Shown: piece by piece, positions 58,401 to 64,000 of the stretch
Layout of the letters: every line of letters starts with the position of its first letter
Position numbering within the stretch: the first letter of the stretch is position 1
NCBI GenBank assembly: GCA_037954325.1
Contig: JBBMNZ010000017.1
Location: 8,133,501-8,197,500 of the forward strand
DNA: 64,000 nucleotides
DNA from: Fistularia commersonii
Taxonomy: Eukaryota; Chordata; Actinopteri; Syngnathiformes; Fistulariidae
Direction of reading: 5' to 3'
Program-made: the position numbers and the translations under genes
The notes under the pieces: generated by a model
Databases searched by the model: none
Seen by the model: only the letters and a program-made list of their open reading frames with translations
Told to the model about the DNA's origin: nothing

Positions 58401-59169
58401 TAATGACTCCAATACAGGCCGAGGCTCCTTAAGTGTACACAATTATGCACCCCACAGCCGTGTGGAAAATGTAGTTCTGAGTAAAAGATAAGTTCGGGAG
58501 CCAACCTTTGCTAAATTTGAACCATTCCATACAGAGGGGGCAAGTTGGTCATTTCCCAGAAATATCGTTATTAGGGAAGTAACAAAACCGCTTGGGTTTT
58601 TCTCACCCTGCTGTCAAGGGACCTCCCACAGGTCTCCGCGAGCTAACTGCGGTGCTAACGAAAGAGGAGTGGACGATGAATTATTCTACCGCTAACCTAT
58701 CAGTTAGCTAGGTAACAGAAACCATGACAACAAAGTCGTTCCGAACCCAACCACTTTATCTTGTAATACTAATCATTATTGTCCGCTCCTTGTGCCATTG
58801 CTATGTTTGACATTTATTTTTACTCTCCTCATTGGGAAGATTGCTACAGCCGGCTACACTACTGGCTGGAATAGCATCAATCATTCCAAGCCAGTTAGCA
58901 TGAAATGGCTAACAGTGGCAGCCCCACAGAAGGAGCGCTTGATATGTAAACCTAAGAACTGACCAAGTTTTTCTTCTCGAAAATTGCTGATGAAAACTCG
59001 GAACCCACCTAAGCGCGACACTCTTTTGTACAAAACATGCGTCACCGCCTCGAAAAGCGAAAAAGATAGGCCTCCGTGTGGAGGGAAAAAAGGCTAGTTT
59101 TGACAACAAAGCGATACACTTGGCTTTGAGTCCATACAGGCTTACCATTTGTAATATTCTTCTGAGCAT
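40160..59169 (-). CDS. eea1: Early endosome antigen 1
   Basis: Rab5 effector and tether on early endosomes that binds PtdIns(3)P. Twenty-nine coding exons give 1,395 codons (human about 1,411), all in phase: 59146-59169, 56547-56624, 56337-56449, 56194-56248, 56049-56114, 55908-55938, 55724-55828, 55394-55515, 54325-54480, 52390-52506, 50968-51306, 50695-50844, 50038-50157, 49065-49268, 48707-48907, 48476-48589, 47781-47936, 46730-46869, 46303-46633, 45994-46095, 45722-45916, 45130-45312, 44208-44393, 43989-44120, 41803-41988, 41490-41728, 40608-40728, 40387-40485, 40160-40282. The start at 59169 gives MLRRILQM as in the family; an in-frame ATG at 59202 would add 11 residues. Stop TGA at 40160-40162. 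All key domains are intact. Confidence 0.97.
40608..56114 (-). CDS. eea1: eea1 exons 5-27: long parallel coiled coil
   Basis: About 1,200 residues of heptad-rich, Glu/Gln/Lys/Leu-dominated sequence with no globular domain. It forms the extended dimeric rod that spans the gap between endosomes. Highly conserved landmarks are EKFNIKQMKDLFEQKAAQLA (55724-55828), YDEERSLREAADQK (55394-55515), DLEQVLRQIGDKDQKIQNLE (49065-49268), AGEGETAVLNQLKEKNH, QLTDKLKNQSES (48707-48907) and LRGEIAVLEATVQNNQDERR (41490-41728). The central third (exons 18-24) has diverged most. The exon at 45994-46095 uses a weak acceptor (CTGAAG), chosen because it keeps the frame. Confidence 0.93.
42626..43777 (+). mobile_element. 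hAT transposon (ZMYM1/DUF4371-type), decayed
   Basis: A 1,152-bp element in an eea1 intron, on the strand opposite to eea1. The left end CAGTGGTGGGCCATCGGGGC matches the inverted right end CAGTGGCGGGCCATGCC. The flanking octamers ATTTGCTG and GTTTGTCG agree at five of eight positions and may be a worn target duplication. It contains two transposase-derived coding blocks (43010-43110 and 43260-43480) with stops. Confidence 0.8.
43010..43480 (+). pseudogene. hAT transposase fragments, broken
   Basis: The first block reads NAGQLALVLRYVTGTGVQDQ then FIRFEDVTRN, like the DUF4371 catalytic part of ZMYM1-type hAT proteins. The second, from 43260, reads VLTIPASIASDEQTF, stop, ALNETKTYA, stop, NTTGQPRLSALALMAIEKDF, which is the C-terminal hAT dimerisation region (family pattern xPxTxxSxERxFSxLKxIKTxxRxxxxxxRLxxLxxLxIE). 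The zinc-finger N-terminus and much of the middle are absent. Confidence 0.75.
53695..54180 (+). repeat. LINE 3'-tail repeats (L2-like), two pieces
   Basis: The first piece (53695-53935) reads AGGGTTGTGGTGAGGCTAGA, GCCTATCTCAGCTGTCACTG, GGCAAGAGGTAGGGTTCACC, then a 3' end of GCGGTATAGATGATAAATGA. The second (about 54028-54180) has GGGTCTCCAATTAACCTACT and CACAGAAAGGCCCCCTGGTG. Both match the very common fish repeat with GGCTGGAGCCTATCCCAGCTGTC and CACAGAAAGGCCCC blocks, usually assigned to L2-type LINE tails or dependent SINEs. The blocks are rearranged: the terminal tail comes first. Confidence 0.65.
54481..59145 (-). other. eea1: eea1 5' introns including intron 1
   Basis: Intron 1 spans 56625-59145 (2.5 kb) and the intron 54481-55393 has a poly-A run near 55099-55118. 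No repeats or extra exons were recognised in either. The promoter-proximal part (58600-59145) is more GC-balanced than the rest. The other 5' introns are 79-208 bp. Confidence 0.6.
56194..59169 (-). CDS. eea1: eea1 exons 1-4: N-terminus with C2H2 zinc finger
   Basis: Exon 1 codes only MLRRILQM. Exon 3 codes GFICPQCMKSHNTAEELFKH YELFH, a C2H2 finger with Cys38, Cys41, His54 and His59. This is the N-terminal finger that binds Rab5-GTP (and Rab22) in EEA1, and the surrounding residues match the family closely. Exon 4 starts the coiled coil with MLRQEVQDLHASLK. Confidence 0.95.
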
Positions 59170-59300
59170 TTCTTTGACCGTTTGTCCAGAAACAAAATCC
59201 AATCAGTCTTCCAGGAGTAAAGTTTACGTCGCTGAACCAGGGACACCTGACCGGGATCAGGCAGTAGCAACGAATGGGCGGGTCTTGAGAGGCTGACCTC
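59170..59300 (-). promoter_or_regulatory. eea1: eea1 5' UTR / promoter-proximal region
   Basis: Sequence just upstream of the eea1 start codon, with moderate CG content and no visible TATA box. Distal minus-strand polyadenylation signals of the preceding gene lie only about 110-130 bp beyond (59411-59428), so the promoter is confined to a small space unless it overlaps the nudt4 3' UTR. Confidence 0.4.
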
Positions 59301-59410
59301 GGAAGACCGTCTATTTACAACATTATGCCATAGTATTTTCATCTCACTTTTCTTCACAGTAAGTGCCAAATGTTACTGTTATAATACGAAGACTGGGATG
59401 AGAACAGATT

Positions 59411-60080
59411 TTTATTCATCAATTTATTCATACTTAAATATTTTATATACAACTCGATGGTGAGGAACATGATATTTCAATCACATGCACGCATAGAAAA
59501 TAAAAATTGTATTGACGGATTCTTCAGTACGAGAACCGATGATGGTCAACAAACTAAAATAAAAACAGTCGTTTTCACTGCCGCGTTGGTGTGAAAGGAA
59601 AATAGTCAGGCACCTCCTGAATTCTACCACGGTTTCCCCACTGACAGGGACTTCCTGTCAGTTTTCTGTTCATGGTGGGTGGGAGTATTTCCCTGTGAAA
59701 CAAACCCAAGCCAGTACCCTCTAAATACTGTCCATTCAAATGCAACAGCATTCCAGAGGCTCTTCAGAAACCATATTGTTCAAAATCTAAGAGAAGCTTG
59801 TCTTGCTTTGAAACAAAGCAGTTTTGCTTTGTCAAAACTCCAGCTGTTTTTTTTCTGTCCGTGAAGGCACTTGAAAGAATTTGCAAAAACACGTTGGATT
59901 TCTCCTGTGAAATATTTAAACATTGACAGGATTCACACTGGTTTTGAAGCATTTAAATTTTTTTTTTCTTCCTGAAAATGTTGCAACATACAATGACTGA
60001 TTTGAAAACGAATGTGTTCTAACTTCTGCAAAATTCAAAATTGAAAGACGGGGTAGCAGACATGTTCCAGGCATTTTATT
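59411..60080 (-). terminator. nudt4: Candidate nudt4 polyadenylation signals
   Basis: Minus-strand AATAAA at 60075-60080, 59423-59428 and 59411-59416, that is 720 to 1,385 bp past the nudt4 stop codon. Which is used is unknown. The stretch from 59411 to 60795 is probably 3' UTR and holds no supported gene. Confidence 0.5.
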
Positions 60081-60795
60081 GCGTTGTCATTAAGTGTCAT
60101 TTCATTGTGATGTCTTTTGCATTGACATTTTCCTAATCATTTGTATTACACTAAAGATGATGTTATGTGTGTGTGTTTGTGCATGGCAGATACAGCAGGA
60201 GCAGTAGACTTTGCTCTCTGCTCCCCCTCAGATAAACATGACTTGAGTTCCGGTGAAGTGATAATTTACCAAGCCAGTCAGGTAGAAACAATTGATCAAA
60301 TTAAAACAATAATCAAATCTTAACAATGTTTTCATGCTCGTGGAGCTAATCCTTCTATAAGCGCCTTGTGGACTCAGAGTATGTCACCAGGTCACTTCAT
60401 CTAGGAGCAAACAGTTTTCTGTACTCGCCCCCCAAGGTAAACATCCAAACATTGTGAGCACCAAAAAAGAAAAAAAACATCAAGTGCTATTCAGTACATA
60501 AGACAAAAATAATCTTTACATTGTGAACACTCAGGAAAAAAAACAGTCCATCTATAACCATAAGCTGTAAAGTTCTCTACCAACTGGTGATCACCGTCAT
60601 AAAATAAACTGAAAACTGGACTCGAAAAAGTGTTACACAATTTAGTTTCACTTCAAATTGCTGTCAAATCAAATCCAGGAAGTCTGTAGTGTACATATTG
60701 AGAACTTGTGTTAGTAGTTAATGCAGAAGTCTTTCAGATTTTTTCATCCTCCTGTACTTGCTCCTAGGAGAACAGCTTACAGCTTGGGTAAAATC

Positions 60796-61019
60796 CTATC
60801 TATTAACCAGATCAGGGGCTTGTGTGGCGCAGACATAGTTAGATGTGTTGTTGTCCATCACTTGGGAGCCCAGTGCATTTCCATTAGTTGAACTACAAAC
60901 TGGGCTGCATGTGGGATTGCAGGTGCTTTTCAGTCTGTACAGATATTCTGCATGATCAGGTTTGTGGCTCTGCAGCACTCTGATAGCCTCGTCGACCTTG
61001 AACCATTTACGTTTCCTTC
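60796..61019 (-). CDS. nudt4: Diphosphoinositol polyphosphate phosphohydrolase 2, last coding exon (partial gene)
   Basis: Nudix hydrolase that removes the beta-phosphate from inositol pyrophosphates such as PP-InsP5 and cleaves diadenosine polyphosphates in the cytosol. Only the final exon is here: acceptor TTGTTTTGCAG, then GA AGG (completing the glycine-arginine junction), KRKWFKVDEAIRVLQSHKPD and HAEYLYRL, then a family-variable tail ending TQAPDLVNR and a TAG stop at 60796-60798. HAEYL and the DNN motif in the tail fit NUDT4 rather than NUDT3, and so does its place next to eea1. The catalytic Nudix box is coded by earlier exons, which must lie past the right edge or went unrecognised. 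Confidence 0.88.
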
Positions 61020-64000
61020 CTGCAAAACAATTTTCAGAAAGAACGAAAGCAAGTTGTTAGACAGTTGTATTTCGCCGATAACCATGAAGGTTGTGTATCA
61101 TATTGTTTGAAAATAGGTTCTTAGTTTGAAATATATATATTTTTTAGACACATTAGTGCATCTTCTTGTCCAGCTGAAAGTCCTGTAAAATCCCTCCTTT
61201 GTTGAAGTCATGAGGGAAATCTCATACTTAATAGCAATTGGGCCATTAGCAATTGTTATAAGAATAAGCAAGTTCCTGTCTAAAGTTGGTTCAGACATTA
61301 CTCCCCCAAAAAGAAATAATCTAAAAATAAATCCCATTTTTTTTTTACTACAGAATAATAGGTTCTCGAAAATTGGGAGCATTTTTACAGACTTCTAATA
61401 TCAATGATTTCAACTGAATTTTAAACAATTTATGTCATGGACATACAAAATATACTTGCATTGTGTAACGGACATGTATCACGAATGAGTATCCGATTCT
61501 TTGGTTCTTTCGAAACCCAAGTGAATATAATTCAAATATCAAAGAAAGCCTTCACATTGTATAAGTTGTCCCTTCAGCGTTTGAATTCCATCTGGGTTTA
61601 AATCAGGTAAAACAGATCCCGGTTTTAGCTTACCATTTCTTTAAAACTGGCAATTGAGAGAGCTCATTTATGCTGCCCAGATTTATTTGATTCCATATGC
61701 TCCATAACGCCACAAAGACAATCATTGGTTACAGCCTAAAATACAGTGATTCTGCTGTGGAAACATTATCGTATCGTATTTTTAAGCCTCTATCCTTTCA
61801 AACTGGATAAATAATTTTCATGATGCCTTGTCACATTTTTTTAACTTTAGGCTCATATTTCAATGTTTTTACGAGCACTGCGTCCTCATGTAATTCATTT
61901 GGGGAGCGTGTCTCACATGTGATTTCCCACACCAAATATTGTTGCCTCCTGCAACCTAAAAATGAACTAATCAACAACCAAAAACAAAACCACAATGGAA
62001 ATCATGTTTATATGGTTTTGATTTTTCTACAGACGCTGGCACAGAAATGTGTGGTTGTGACACAACATGCTGTAAAGAGTGCCAATAAGCTCTTCCATGG
62101 ATGGACTGTAGATGGCAATAACACATCAAAAGTGGTAACTCATGACTAACTACCAAAAAATTACATAAAATCCAAAGCAATTATGAAGGGTTTTTTTTTT
62201 CCCTCAAAATTTACTTTGCAAATGTCTCACGACATAGATAGATATCCTCCACGCCTATCAGGTCTAAAGGTAAGACTAAATAGATTTAGTTAGCGCTCTA
62301 GATAACTTAGCTTGTTTTTAAAAAGCATTTTATAGTACCTAAAAGCGATTTCCATTTTTGTTTATTGCAGGAGAGTGAATGTGTAGCAACTGTATACCAA
62401 ACATGGACACTGTTTGTTTTCCAGAACCTTAAGCTGAGGGGCAGGGAGCCTGTTCTAGTTACTGTGTCAGTTAGTCAGCCGCTGAAATATGGCTGCTTGA
62501 AGTCAAGTTCTATTGACTATGATGAGCTAATGATTTTCACAATAAAAAAGGATCAATAGCATTGTCAGATTTTACAATATGCAGTTGCTGTAGACCAAAA
62601 GAGAGAAGCTCTAGTACCACTGTTCTGTTTTTGCCAACTATTACAAGCTATGATACCCCGGTGCCCTGTGCAACAACAAGCTAAGATTTTATATTGGCAA
62701 AAAAATATTTGGCAGCAATCAGTAAAGAGGATGATTTTGGCTAAACTGGCAATAATTGATTTCATTGTATCATTTTTTTTTTTAAAATCTGTTACCACTT
62801 TTTTGTGGTACTAGATGTGTCATTTTTTTTTATTTACCACTATTTTCCCTCCAGCTCTATGTAAGCCATCCTGGGCAGAGATAGACAAGGAGGAACACCA
62901 TAATCTGTGTCTACACGTTCTCTACTTGGCCAATCATTTACTTATGTTAACCACATGAATGGAAATATATAGCCCTTGTTTATTGCACTAGTGCCCCGGT
63001 CCAGAAACGTTCCTCACTGACGCTGTTCAGCAGTAGTTTGGCTGAGCTCACTACAGGCGCATCTCTTCAGTTCATTAAAGTGCAATATTATACAACATAC
63101 TTTGAATAAATCGTGCAGCACATGCTTCAGTTCTAAACTTAGAGTGGAAAAAATAAGGCATTCCTGACCTACTTCAGTTGGTGTTTATGAAGCCATCACA
63201 TTACCAAGTGTTTCAAATAAAGCATCGCCCATAAAGATGATCTGTCCGGTAAACTGTACGCTCCAAGTTATTTATGCCTCAAAAGCATCTCCTCACATTC
63301 AATTTAACTGGGATAATCGCTGTTTGTGTGTGAGGAGAAGATTCACTCACTTTCTATTGACACCATGAGATAAACCACTGCTGGCCCATCAATGGGGAGA
63401 GGACAAATTAGTCTGGGACCGCTCAGCCCTTTTCCCGCAGTGGCAGTTCTTGTCACAGAACAAGAGAGGACAATTTGAAGGAGGAGGTTTAAAGTGGTTG
63501 GTAGAAAACGGCATACTGTTCTGCAAACACTCCTCTCAGAATAGAATCAACTTGGTCATGGAAAGTAAAGAGTAGAAATGAACAAGGTCAAAGCTTTCTC
63601 CTGAGTTGTCTTGAATAGCCGATGGTTCATCCTCCCTCCACCCACACAAAAAGGAAAAAGAAAACTGACATACATTTACTTTTGTCTTATCATATCTATC
63701 CGTCAACACCATCAGGCTGTCAGTTGCTGAACGACAAATTTCCAAGATCACAGCCATCGAGATATCTCGCTTCTCTTGCGAAGAATACGACTGAAAGTAT
63801 AAATGTCTGACTGAAAAAGTGGATTACTAAGATCACTAAGTGATTTCTGAATAGAGGCATCACTATTATGTCTTTTTTTTAGCATTTCAGCTTCATGAGA
63901 CACTACTGACAAACACTGGATTTAAGTGAAAGCACAGATCTGCTAAAATCCCCAAATGCTATCAGTTTACAGGAAAATGATTGATGGGAAAATAGGTCAT
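61020..64000 (-). other. nudt4: nudt4 intron sequence (about 3 kb)
   Basis: AT-rich DNA upstream (in gene sense) of the last nudt4 exon. I looked on the minus strand for the preceding exons (the ENQDRKHRTYVYVL and Nudix-box regions) and did not find them. Plus-strand open frames at 61820-62149 and 62365-62559 do not resemble known proteins. Confidence 0.55.

Noticed and set aside
60187..60290. Plus-strand exon-like piece with a GCAG acceptor and CAG|GTAGAA donor
   Set aside because: It lies opposite the probable nudt4 3' UTR, has no recognisable protein relative and no partner exons.
61820..62559. Plus-strand open frames, the second after a TTTATTGCAG-like acceptor and before an AATAAA
   Set aside because: No protein family recognised and the two pieces do not form a convincing gene; probably chance within a nudt4 intron.
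63300..63420. A minus-strand stretch ending AAA|GTGAGT that might be a nudt4 exon
   Set aside because: The translated sequence does not match the Nudix-box or TVTEILEDWED regions expected for the missing exons.
1..64000. CRISPR arrays, operons, prophage or toxin-antitoxin systems
   Set aside because: None present. The gene structure is intron-rich and eukaryotic, and the only arrays are microsatellites.

Overview
The window is vertebrate nuclear DNA, most likely from a teleost fish. Four protein-coding genes are split into short exons by small introns, and every exon listed here joins its neighbour in frame. CA microsatellites and decayed hAT, LINE and SINE copies lie in the introns and spacers. 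No bacterial, phage or CRISPR features are present. The species cannot be named from the sequence.

Layout: (1) 123-20934, minus strand: the 5' 25 coding exons of itpr2 (type 2 inositol 1,4,5-trisphosphate receptor), residues 1 to about 1090. They cover the suppressor domain, the IP3-binding core and the first part of the helical regulatory region; the rest lies beyond the left edge. (2) 20935-26077: divergent spacer with the CpG-rich itpr2 5' end, a tRNA-derived SINE, a hAT remnant and a CA/GA-rich plekhg7 leader region. (3) 26078-37247, plus strand: a complete 15-exon RhoGEF gene, plekhg7, 694 codons. (4) 37248-40159: convergent spacer with polyadenylation signals and a long CA tract. (5) 40160-59169, minus strand: complete eea1 (early endosome antigen 1) in 29 coding exons, 1,395 codons, with an N-terminal C2H2 zinc finger, a long coiled coil and a C-terminal FYVE finger. 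(6) 60796-61019, minus strand: the last coding exon of nudt4 (diphosphoinositol polyphosphate phosphohydrolase 2). Its other exons lie past the right edge or were not recognised.

The genes do not form an operon-like system. They share a loose theme of inositol-phosphate and phosphoinositide biology: an IP3-gated calcium channel, a Rho exchange factor with a PH domain, a PtdIns(3)P-binding endosomal tether and an inositol pyrophosphate phosphatase. The plekhg7-eea1-nudt4 order is, from general knowledge, the same as on human 12q22. itpr2 next to plekhg7 differs from human, where ITPR2 is on 12p.

I found no undescribed biological system. The points most worth a second look are two GC-AG introns, a symmetric 45-bp itpr2 exon next to an intron with a very strong G-quadruplex motif, an acceptor conflict in plekhg7, and several mobile-element remnants, including an intact foldback hAT MITE with a perfect 8-bp target duplication.
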